DNA from: Desulfovibrio sp.
Lineage (GTDB): Bacteria > Desulfobacterota > Desulfovibrionia > Desulfovibrionales > Desulfovibrionaceae
Direction of reading: 5' to 3'
DNA: 27,319 nt
Assembly (NCBI GenBank): GCA_031281815.1
Contig: JAITEY010000201.1
Location: 1-27,319 of the forward strand
Below, in pieces: positions 8,815-15,721 of the stretch (position 1 is its first letter; the number at the start of each line of letters is the position of its first letter). Both the position numbers and the translations under genes were made by a program. The notes beneath the pieces are model-generated. The model saw nothing but the letters and a program-made list of their open reading frames with translations. It was not told where the DNA came from and made no database searches.

Positions 8815-8943
8815 GAAATGATGAATCACTCGGACTCATCCATGGTCCTTCGCTATTATCGGCATACATCAACGGAGGCACGGCAGCAGGTGGTCGCATC
8901 ACTGCCGATTTTTGTCTGTCTCAAAAAAGGAAGGGGTAGGTAA
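8815..8943 (+). pseudogene. Phage-type integrase, C-terminal fragment next to tRNA-Pro
   Basis: The plus-strand frame ending at TAA 8941-8943 reads MMNHSDSSMVLRYYRHTSTE followed by ARQQVVASLPIF. This matches the end of tyrosine recombinases, where HS..SM..RYY.H carries the catalytic tyrosine. The catalytic core upstream is absent and is replaced by IS630 debris. It ends 28 nt before the 3' end of the tRNA gene, the normal position for an integrase of a tRNA-inserted element. The extent of true homology is uncertain at the 5' side. Confidence 0.5.
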
Positions 8944-8970
8944 TTAGCCTAACCCCCTTAAAATTATAGA

Positions 8971-9047
8971 TGGTCGGGATGAGAGGATTTGAACCTCCGA
9001 CCCCAGCGTCCCGAACGCTGTGCTCTACCAGGCTGAGCCACATCCCG
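8971..9047 (-). tRNA. tRNA-Pro (anticodon CGG)
   Basis: On the minus strand a full cloverleaf folds: a 7-bp acceptor stem CGGGATG/CATCCCG, D arm GCTC/GAGC, anticodon stem CAGCG/CGCTG around TTCGGGA (anticodon CGG), a 5-nt variable loop, T arm GGAGG-TTCAAAT-CCTCT, discriminator A and an encoded CCA. The length is 77 nt. It reads the codon CCG, common in this GC-rich genome. Its 3' end faces the integrase remnant, so it is probably the attachment site of the degraded island at lower coordinates. I did not find a second copy of the tRNA 3' end in the window. Confidence 0.95.
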
Positions 9048-9071
9048 ATACCGATACCCGCAACAGCGATA

Positions 9072-9100
9072 TGTATAAGCCCTGCCGGGATATCCGGCAA
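9072..9100 (-). promoter_or_regulatory. Promoter of the tRNA-Pro gene
   Basis: On the minus strand TTGCCG (9100-9095) and TATACA (9077-9072) are separated by 17 nt, a good sigma-70 pair. The -10 ends 25 nt before the first base of the mature tRNA, which leaves a short 5' leader for RNase P. Confidence 0.6.
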
Positions 9101-9236
9101 GTAAAAATAACGGCCGGAAAGGTGTTGTTTATTATGCGATTTCGATTTACGATAAAAAAAATCGACAACGTTGCGGCCGGCATCGCAATCGGCCTTTTGC
9201 AACACCGCGCGAAAACGCAGGCATAAGGAGCAGCTG

Positions 9237-10337
9237 GTGGTCAAGGTCTTGGTTGTGGACGACTCGGCTTTTGTAAGACGTTCGCTGATATCTATCCTGG
9301 AAAAAGACAAAGACATCCAGGTGGCCGGGACAGCGGCCAACGGCGAAGAGGCGGTGGCCAAGGCCGCCGAACTCGACCCCGACGTCATCACCATGGATGT
9401 CGAAATGCCGAAAATGAACGGACTTAAGGCGCTTGAACGCATTATGACGACGAATCCGATTCCGGTCATTATGGTCAGTTCCATCACCAGCGAGGGAGCC
9501 GCTACCACCTTGCGGGCCATGGAATTGGGGGCTATGGATTTCATACCCAAACTCGGCTCGGGCAACCTGCATGATACGCAACGCATAGAAAAGGAACTTT
9601 GCCCCAAAATCAAGGCCATCAGCAGACGCAAGGCCTTCTTGCGGCTGAAATTCAAAAACGCCTCCGGCCGGCAGGCCACAATAAACGCCTGTACCCTGCC
9701 TCCCCGCACACAGTCCCCCGCGCCTGCGCCGCGCATTCCCTACACAGGCGGCTGCGTGCCCTTTGAAATCGTCGCCGTCGGCGTATCCACCGGCGGTCCG
9801 CCCGCCGTACAGCGGGTGCTCTCCGAACTGCCCGGCAATTTTCCCGTGCCCGTGCTCATAGCCCAGCACATGCCGGCTTCCTTCACCGGCCCTTTTGCCG
9901 AACGCCTGAACAACCAGTGCGCCGTCAACGTGAAGGAAGCGGAACCCGTGGAACGGGTCCGCCCCGGTACGGTGTACATCTGTCCCGGCGGCAAACACCT
10001 GCGCCTTGAAAACAAAAGCGGAAGCCTTATCGCCGTCGTCACCGAAGAGCCGAAGGAGGCCCTCTACAAACCCTCGGCCAACGTGCTGATGGAAACCGTC
10101 GGCATCGCGGCCGGAAGCAAGGCCTTGGGCGTTACCCTGACCGGCATGGGCTACGACGGGCTGGAAGGCACCAAAGTACTCAAGCAGCGCGGCGGCTGGG
10201 CCATAGCCCAGAACGAGGAATCCTGCGTGGTCTACGGCATGCCCAAGGCGGTCGTGGACGCCGGATTGGCCGATGAAATAGTGGATATTAAAGATATGAG
10301 CGCAACCATCCTGGCCCACTTTCAGCGGAAAGCATGA
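9237..10337 (+). CDS. cheB: Chemotaxis protein-glutamate methylesterase/glutaminase CheB
   Basis: CheB removes methyl groups from, and deamidates, receptor glutamates and is activated by CheA phosphorylation. The 366-residue product has a receiver domain at residues 1-120 (VLVVDDS; phospho-acceptor Asp54 in ITMDVEMPKM). A Ser/Pro-rich linker follows. The esterase domain has the catalytic triad Ser184 (GVSTGGPP), His211 (AQHMPASFTGPF) and Asp307 (GMGYDG), with spacing equal to the well-studied enteric enzyme. The GTG start at 9237 is fixed by AAGGAG at 9225-9230, 6 nt upstream; longer frames begin without an RBS. It is the first gene of the chemotaxis operon, divergent from tRNA-Pro. Its 3' end is the template of a degenerate 79-bp tandem repeat. 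Confidence 0.95.
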   Translation: MVKVLVVDDSAFVRRSLISILEKDKDIQVAGTAANGEEAVAKAAELDPDVITMDVEMPKMNGLKALERIMTTNPIPVIMVSSITSEGAATTLRAMELGAMDFIPKLGSGNLHDTQRIEKELCPKIKAISRRKAFLRLKFKNASGRQATINACTLPPRTQSPAPAPRIPYTGGCVPFEIVAVGVSTGGPPAVQRVLSELPGNFPVPVLIAQHMPASFTGPFAERLNNQCAVNVKEAEPVERVRPGTVYICPGGKHLRLENKSGSLIAVVTEEPKEALYKPSANVLMETVGIAAGSKALGVTLTGMGYDGLEGTKVLKQRGGWAIAQNEESCVVYGMPKAVVDAGLADEIVDIKDMSATILAHFQRKA

Positions 10338-10570
10338 CGCCGGATCAGCCGACGAAACAGCGGATGACAATGATGTGCGCGCAGCCGTCCCGTCCTGCAT
10401 TCAACGGAAAGCATGACGCCGGATCGGCTGACGAAACAGCGGATGATAACGATGTGCGCGCAGCCGTCCCAGCCCGCTTTCAACGGAAAGCACGATGCCG
10501 GGTCGGGTGCGCGACAGCGGACAGTAAAGATATGAGCGCAGCCCCCCGGCCCGTTTTCACCGGAAAGCGC
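10257..10570 (+). repeat. 79-bp tandem repeat derived from the 3' end of cheB
   Basis: Unit 0 is the last 79 bp of cheB plus its stop (starting GACGCCGGA at 10257). Degenerate copies begin at 10336, 10415 and 10494, with periods 79, 79 and 77, and a remnant at 10571. Each unit runs from GACGCCGGAT through a TCAACGGAAAGC-type end. Because 79 is not a multiple of 3, the copies lie outside the cheB frame. Unit 1, read in its own frame, still gives a CheB-like tail ending QRKA-stop. The array fills the gap between cheB and the HEAT-repeat gene. Confidence 0.85.
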
Positions 10571-10610
10571 GGCATCGGACGGCAAGCGCGGTTTACCCTT
10601 GGAGATGCCG

Positions 10611-12536
10611 ATGTCAGAACCAGCCGATATACTCTCTCTTCTGCAACAGAACGACCCTGAACTGGTGCGCCGCGGGGCGCAGGCTGCCGGCGGGGAAGGG
10701 GCGGCGGCAGCCATCCCCTATCTGGTGCGCCATATCGCAAGCCCTAATATAGGTGTGCAGGAAGCGGTGGACAGGGCGTTGCGCAAAATCGGCGGGCCGG
10801 CCGTTGTGCATGCCGTAATCCCCTTGTTGCGCTCGGACAATGCCCCGGCGCGCAATATCGCCATGGACCTGCTGCGCGCCCTGGGCAAGAGTGACCTGCC
10901 CGCCTTGCAGGAACTGCTGCGCGACGAAGACCCGGACATCAGGATTTTCGCCGCCGACATTCTGGGTTCCACAGGCAGCGCCCTGGCGGTGGCCTCACTC
11001 TGTCTCGCGCTGCTGAACGACCCGGAGGTCAACGTGCGCTATCAGGCGGCTGTGAGCCTGGGGCAACTTGCCTTCCGGGAAGCCGCGCCCTGCCTGAACA
11101 GCGCCCTGAACGACGAGGAATGGGTGCAGTTCGCGGTCATAGAATCCCTGATAAAACTCAAGGATGCGTCCTCAATAAGCGCCATGGTCCAAGCCCTCGG
11201 CAAAGCCACGGAACTGGTGTCCTCCGTCATGGTGGACGCCCTGGGCGAAATGGGCAACATCAAGGCCGTGCCGCAGCTCATCAAACGGCTGGACAACGCC
11301 CCGACGCCGCTTTGCAACAAAATCGTGCGGGCGGTGCTCAACATAATGGGCGAACGCTCCCTGAGCCTTCTGGGCAGCAAGGAGTGCCGGCGTCTGGCCG
11401 GGTACCTGCCGTCGGCCCTGGAAGACGACGATCCGGATATCCAGGATTCCGCGGTCCGCGGTTTCGCGGTCCTCGACGGCGACGGAGCGACAACCTATGT
11501 GTTGCGCCATGTCGACCGCCTCGACCCGGAGCGCGATGCCGAACGCGTGGCCCTCGCTTCCGCAGCCTTGATCAAACTGGGCCGCAACCCGGAACTTGAC
11601 GCCGCCGTGCACAGCGCCGATGAGCATATCGCCACCACGGCCCTCGGCGTGATGCTCGCCGTAGACGAAGAAGCCGCCGTCGCCATGATGACGGAAACCT
11701 TCGCGCAACGCAGCAGGGACATGCAGCGCAACATGGTCATGGAGCTCGCCGCCCGCGCCGGCCGCGAGTACCAGGACTTCTTCCTGCATCTGCTGGAAAC
11801 CGTCGAAGACGGCATCCTGCTGCGCGGCGTACTGCATTATCTCGGGAAAAAAGGCGACCCGGCAATAGTGCTCGGCAGGATATTGCCCTTTTTGGAGCAC
11901 CCCTACAATGATGTCAAAGAAGCCGCCCTGGAAGCCTGTATCGCCGTTCATACCCCGGAGGTGGAGGACGTGTTCCGCAGGCTCATGCAGGATGCCGACC
12001 CCGTGCAGCGCATGATCGGCACTTACGGCCTCGGATTCTTCCCGGAACAGGATTCTCTGGAAGCGTTGTGCGATGCCCTGAACGACGCCTCCTCCGACGT
12101 GCGTAAAGTCGCGGTGGAAGCCATCGGCAAACACGCCGATGCTCATCCTGAATATTTGGAACTGCTGGAAAACAAACTGCATGATGAAAGCCGCGACGTG
12201 CGCCTTGCCGTGTACGACACGCTCGGACGTTGCGACGACCCGCGCTTTTACGAGTATCTTATAGAGGGCCTCAAAGACTCGGATCCTTGGGTATGCGTGC
12301 GTTGCGCCGAATGCCTGGGCGACAAAAAAGCGATGCAGGCCATAGAGCCGCTTGTGGGCATGCTCTCCGACGAGAACACGCTGATCGTGGTTAAAGCGGT
12401 GTCGGTGCTCGGAACTTTGGGTGGAGAAACGGCTTTCCGCGCGCTCCTGCCGATGCTGGATCACCCGGACCCGGATGTGCGGGCGGCTGCCGAAGAAGCG
12501 GTCAACGCCATTCATAAACAGACCGGCGAGGAGTAA
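10611..12536 (+). CDS. HEAT-repeat protein of the chemotaxis operon
   Basis: The 641-residue protein consists almost entirely of HEAT/PBS-lyase-type helical repeats of about 31 residues. Examples of the recurring pattern are DPDIRIFAADILGSTGS, DPEVNVRYQAAVSLGQLA, SSDVRKVAVEAIGKHAD, SRDVRLAVYDTLGRCDD and DPDVRAAAEEAVNAIHK. Such solenoids are scaffolds for protein contacts; no catalytic motif is visible. ATG 10611 is chosen because GGAG (10601-10604) lies 6 nt upstream. It is followed by cheR after 4 nt, so it is translated as part of the che operon and may recruit or position chemotaxis proteins. The partner is not identifiable from sequence. Confidence 0.88.
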   Translation: MSEPADILSLLQQNDPELVRRGAQAAGGEGAAAAIPYLVRHIASPNIGVQEAVDRALRKIGGPAVVHAVIPLLRSDNAPARNIAMDLLRALGKSDLPALQELLRDEDPDIRIFAADILGSTGSALAVASLCLALLNDPEVNVRYQAAVSLGQLAFREAAPCLNSALNDEEWVQFAVIESLIKLKDASSISAMVQALGKATELVSSVMVDALGEMGNIKAVPQLIKRLDNAPTPLCNKIVRAVLNIMGERSLSLLGSKECRRLAGYLPSALEDDDPDIQDSAVRGFAVLDGDGATTYVLRHVDRLDPERDAERVALASAALIKLGRNPELDAAVHSADEHIATTALGVMLAVDEEAAVAMMTETFAQRSRDMQRNMVMELAARAGREYQDFFLHLLETVEDGILLRGVLHYLGKKGDPAIVLGRILPFLEHPYNDVKEAALEACIAVHTPEVEDVFRRLMQDADPVQRMIGTYGLGFFPEQDSLEALCDALNDASSDVRKVAVEAIGKHADAHPEYLELLENKLHDESRDVRLAVYDTLGRCDDPRFYEYLIEGLKDSDPWVCVRCAECLGDKKAMQAIEPLVGMLSDENTLIVVKAVSVLGTLGGETAFRALLPMLDHPDPDVRAAAEEAVNAIHKQTGEE

Positions 12537-12540
12537 CATA

Positions 12541-13587
12541 ATGGCGCTTTTCCCGACCTCCGGCACAAGTCCGGGCACGTCCCCGGGCGGAACAAGCAGC
12601 GGCGGCGCATCGGGCATACGTACGGGCGTTGCGGGCGTCGGAGGACTTGCCGGCAGAGCGGCGGGCGGGCAAACTTTCTCTCCGCTCGCGGGCATAACGC
12701 AACGGCCTCCGCTTTCCGGCGGGTTACCCGCGGCGAGCTTGGGCGGCAAACTCCAGATCAGCAATGACGAGTTCGTGCAGCTCCGTGATTTCATTTATGC
12801 GCAAAGCGGCATCTTCATCGCCGAGGCGCGCAAATATCTCGTGGAAAACCGCCTCAACAACAGAATCAAGGCTCTCAACCTGAAGAGTTTCGGCGAATAT
12901 TACTATTATCTGCGCTTTGATCCCAACCGGCGCGAAGAACTGACCAAGCTGTTCGAGGTCATCACCACCAATGAAACCAGCTTTTGGCGCAACCCTCCGC
13001 AGCTTCAGATCTTTCAGGACAAGGTGCTGACCGGCGAGTTGGACAAATTGCGCCGTGCCGGACAAAAAAAGTTGCGCATCTGGTCCGCAGGCTGCTCGAC
13101 GGGCGAAGAACCCTATACCTTGGCAATTATCCTGCACGAAGTGCTGAAAAGCGAAATCTCGACATGGGACATCAGGATAACGGCCAACGACCTATCGGAA
13201 GCCGTTCTGGCCGCAGCGCGCAAAGGCGTATACTCGACCTATGCCCTGCGCACCACGCCCCGTGACATAGTAACGCGCTACTTTATCGAGGAAGGCGGCA
13301 ATTACCGGATAGACCCCAGGATGAAGAGGCTCATAGCGTTCGGGCCCATCAACCTGAGCGACAAAATGATGTTGAAACGTGTGGAACGGTCGAACATTAT
13401 TTTCTGCCGCAACGTCATCATTTATTTTGATGAGGAAATGAAGCGACAGGTTATCGAATCCTTTTACGACAACCTCCTGCCGGGAGGATGCATGCTTATC
13501 GGGCATTCGGAATCACTGCACAATATTTCCAGGGCGTTCAAGCCGGAGTACCATGCGGGCACGATAGTGTATCGCAAGGAAGGGTGA
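12541..13587 (+). CDS. cheR: Chemotaxis protein methyltransferase CheR
   Basis: CheR methylates receptor glutamates using S-adenosylmethionine and opposes CheB. The 348-residue protein starts with an unusual tail of about 65 residues rich in Gly, Ser, Thr and Ala (TSPGTSPGGTSSGGASG and similar). The alpha-helical CheR N-domain follows (ISNDEFVQLRDFIYAQSGI), then the SAM-binding domain with LRIWSAGCSTGEEPY (about 178-191), ITANDLSEAVLAAARKGVYS, NIIFCRNVIIYFD and a final GGCMLIGHSESL. ATG 12541 has GAGGAG at 12528-12533, 7 nt upstream, and lies 4 nt after the HEAT gene stop. The low-complexity tail may act as a flexible tether. Confidence 0.95.
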   Translation: MALFPTSGTSPGTSPGGTSSGGASGIRTGVAGVGGLAGRAAGGQTFSPLAGITQRPPLSGGLPAASLGGKLQISNDEFVQLRDFIYAQSGIFIAEARKYLVENRLNNRIKALNLKSFGEYYYYLRFDPNRREELTKLFEVITTNETSFWRNPPQLQIFQDKVLTGELDKLRRAGQKKLRIWSAGCSTGEEPYTLAIILHEVLKSEISTWDIRITANDLSEAVLAAARKGVYSTYALRTTPRDIVTRYFIEEGGNYRIDPRMKRLIAFGPINLSDKMMLKRVERSNIIFCRNVIIYFDEEMKRQVIESFYDNLLPGGCMLIGHSESLHNISRAFKPEYHAGTIVYRKEG

Positions 13588-13593
13588 GGCGGG

Positions 13594-14406
13594 ATGGAGG
13601 CGGGCGCGGGCTCCGTGACGGGAGCAAGACGGGCCAGGGTACTGGCTGTGGCCAATCAGAAGGGCGGCGTGGGCAAAACCACGACGAGCGTGACGTTGGC
13701 CTCGGCGCTGACCAGACTGGGCAAGCAGGTCATGATAATGGATCTTGACCCGCATGCCTGCGCTTCGGTGCATTTGCGCTATTATCCCGATGACTTCCAG
13801 TATTCCGTGAACGATATTTTCGCGGACGACGCGGGCAGGCAGACGGCGGACGATCTCTGGGACAGAATCAGACAACACCACGCGGAACAGGAGTTCGACG
13901 TGGTGCCGGCCACCATCCGTCTGGCGGAACTTGAGGTTGATCTGCGCAACCGCAAAGGTAAAGGCGCCATCCTGCAGCAAGCTCTGGAACATGTGCGCGG
14001 CGAGTATGATTTTATCGTGCTGGACTGTCCCCCGCACGTCGGCATTTTGCTGGTCAACGCGCTGGTGGCCTCAGATTTGCTGGTGATTCCCATCCAGACG
14101 GATTTCCTGGCTCTGCACGGGCTCAAACTGCTGTTCGACACCATCAAGGTGCTGAACAAGGTTCTCCCGAGGCCCATTTGCTACCGCGTGTTGCCTACCC
14201 TGTACGACAGACGGGCCAGGGCCTGCGCGCGGGTGCTTGAATTGCTGTCCCTGAAAATGCGGGACAGCATGTTTCGGACCGTGATAGGCATGGATACGCG
14301 CTTTCGCGAAGCAAGCGCCCAAGGCCGCGTTATCTATGAAATCGCGCCGGAGAGCCGGGGCGCGCGTGAATACGAAGAGCTTGCAAAAGAGATACTCGCA
14401 CTATGA
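13594..14406 (+). CDS. ParA/MinD-like ATPase of the chemotaxis operon
   Basis: This 270-residue P-loop ATPase has the deviant Walker A of ParA proteins, NQKGGVGKTTT (signature Lys23 and Lys28), a switch with MIMDLDPHA (Asp50, Asp52), and Walker B-like YDFIVLDCPPHVG. Then come an IQTDFLALHGLKLL segment and a C-terminal TRFREASAQGR region. ParA homologues inside che operons (ParC/PpfA type) segregate or polarly localise chemosensory arrays; they are not plasmid-partition proteins. No parB is adjacent, in line with that role. The gene follows cheR by 6 nt and overlaps cheW by 4 nt (ATGA), so expression is coupled. A less likely alternative is a plasmid-derived ParA. Confidence 0.87.
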   Translation: MEAGAGSVTGARRARVLAVANQKGGVGKTTTSVTLASALTRLGKQVMIMDLDPHACASVHLRYYPDDFQYSVNDIFADDAGRQTADDLWDRIRQHHAEQEFDVVPATIRLAELEVDLRNRKGKGAILQQALEHVRGEYDFIVLDCPPHVGILLVNALVASDLLVIPIQTDFLALHGLKLLFDTIKVLNKVLPRPICYRVLPTLYDRRARACARVLELLSLKMRDSMFRTVIGMDTRFREASAQGRVIYEIAPESRGAREYEELAKEILAL

Positions 14407-15068
14407 ACAAAAGCCCCGAAGAATATTTCAAGGAACAAAATTTTCATGCGGATCAGGCCGAACACACGGGCTTCACTCCCGCCGAACAGGCGTTTATGGA
14501 CAAGTACGTCGGCGTCGACGGGCGCTCCGTTATCACCGGCCTCGGTCTGGAAAAAACATCGTCGCACCGGGACGCCGTGGCGGACCTGCACCCGGAAATG
14601 GACGCGGAAGACTTTCTGGACACCATGCTGCGTTCTTCCCCTGAACTGCTTCTGGTCGGCTTTTTTATCGGCGGACAGGAGTTCACGATTCCGACCGTGG
14701 CTGTGCAGGAGGTCATCCGTCACGAACCCGCGTCCCGCCTACCCTCGGCTCCGGAATTTGTGGCGGGAGTCATCAATCTCAGAGGACGGGTGACTCCGCT
14801 GATTCATCTGCGCGATGTGCTGGAAGTGTCGTCGCCGCGCATGGGAGAGGACAAATTCATTATCGTATGCCGGCGCAAAGGTATACAGATCGGTATGATT
14901 ATCGAACGTGTGCATACGATGTACAGGGTCCGACAGGAAGACATAGACTGGAGTGTTGAGGCGCATATCGGCGCGAACGTAGATTTTATCTCCGGTCTCT
15001 TGAAGGTTCGCGAGCAACTTGTCGGCATAGTGTCCGTTGATCGCGTAATAACCAGCATTATCAAATGA
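14403..15068 (+). CDS. cheW: CheW-type chemotaxis coupling protein with an N-terminal extension
   Basis: CheW links receptors to CheA in the signalling array. The 221-residue product is longer than typical CheW (about 150-170). The first 80 residues are an acidic extension of unknown role. The CheW fold begins at LLLVGFFIGGQEFTIPTVAV and continues through VQEVIRHEP, the diagnostic FVAGVINLRGRVTPLIHLRD and a FISGLLKVREQLVGIVSVD end. The ATG at 14403 overlaps the parA-like stop. cheY follows after 12 nt. The extension could be a docking segment for the ParA or HEAT protein; that is inference. Confidence 0.9.
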   Translation: MNKSPEEYFKEQNFHADQAEHTGFTPAEQAFMDKYVGVDGRSVITGLGLEKTSSHRDAVADLHPEMDAEDFLDTMLRSSPELLLVGFFIGGQEFTIPTVAVQEVIRHEPASRLPSAPEFVAGVINLRGRVTPLIHLRDVLEVSSPRMGEDKFIIVCRRKGIQIGMIIERVHTMYRVRQEDIDWSVEAHIGANVDFISGLLKVREQLVGIVSVDRVITSIIK

Positions 15069-15080
15069 TGGAGCACGTAT

Positions 15081-15449
15081 ATGGCCAAGCACATTTTAAT
15101 TGTCGATGATTCCAAAACCATTCGTAACCTGGTAGCCTTTATTATGAAAAAAGAAGGCTTCAAGGTGACGATGGCGGAAGACGGCTTGGACGGTTTGGAA
15201 AAACTCTACTCGTCGGAAAGCATCGATCTCATTGTGTCGGATATCAATATGCCGCGAATGGACGGGTTTACCTTTATCAAGACTGTGCGCGAACAGGACG
15301 CGTATCGCGATGTCCCGATCGTGGTTCTTTCCACGGAGGGTAAAGAGCAGGATATCCAGCAGGGGATACAGCTCGGCGCCAACCTGTACATGGTCAAGCC
15401 CGCGCAGCCGGAACAAATGATGAAAAATATACGCATGCTGCTCGGATAA
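15081..15449 (+). CDS. cheY: CheY-type single-domain response regulator
   Basis: This 122-residue stand-alone receiver domain carries the phosphorylation chemistry: Asp9 and Asp10 in ILIVDDSK, phospho-acceptor Asp54 in IVSDINMPRMDG, Ser84-Thr85 in VVLSTEG, and Lys106 in YMVKPAQP. Phosphorylated CheY binds the flagellar motor switch. GGAG at 15070-15073 lies 7 nt before ATG 15081. Its place between cheW and cheA supports a direct role in this pathway. The window has no phosphatase (CheZ, CheC or CheX) and no fli genes, so motor output cannot be confirmed here. Confidence 0.94.
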   Translation: MAKHILIVDDSKTIRNLVAFIMKKEGFKVTMAEDGLDGLEKLYSSESIDLIVSDINMPRMDGFTFIKTVREQDAYRDVPIVVLSTEGKEQDIQQGIQLGANLYMVKPAQPEQMMKNIRMLLG

Positions 15450-15721
15450 CAGGAAAATCGGAGCGACTGCGCTGTAAATTGCCGCCTGCCGAGAAAGAAA
15501 CCGTTGCGCGCGGAGGGAAAGCCGATGCCGGAGCACAATTGCCGTACAATGTATTCGGCGCGGGAGTGCGCGCCGGAGAGACCGTGTCGAAATGCGGGGC
15601 ATTACGTACAGCGGGCGGGACTACGCTGCCGCCGCAACCGATGAATGCACACTGCACGGACGCAGTTGCGCTGTGAAATCAGAATAACGATGCGGGAGTA
15701 CCCGGCAGCAAAGGACGGAAA
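15450..15721. other. Intergenic gap inside the che operon
   Basis: There are 272 nt between cheY and cheA, by far the longest gap in this otherwise compact operon apart from the cheB repeat. A 65-codon plus-strand frame with a TTG start (15479-15676) is open but has no domain and a Gly/Ala-rich, featureless translation. The word TGCGCTGT(G)AAAT recurs near both ends (about 15467 and 15667). The cheA RBS AAGGA lies at 15711-15715. The gap could hold an internal promoter, but none is convincing. Confidence 0.4.

Noticed and set aside
10334..10660. 108-codon plus-strand frame after cheB
   Set aside because: It is made almost wholly of the 79-bp cheB tail copies read in shifted frames, and it overlaps the HEAT gene start.
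11172..12794. 540-codon minus-strand frame opposite the HEAT gene
   Set aside because: It is a shadow of strong coding on the other strand, with no domain or RBS.
13594..14406. Plasmid partition parA
   Set aside because: It sits in the chemotaxis operon with coupled translation and no parB or parS, so an array-positioning ATPase fits better.
15479..15676. 65-codon frame between cheY and cheA
   Set aside because: It has only a TTG start, no clear RBS and a low-information translation.
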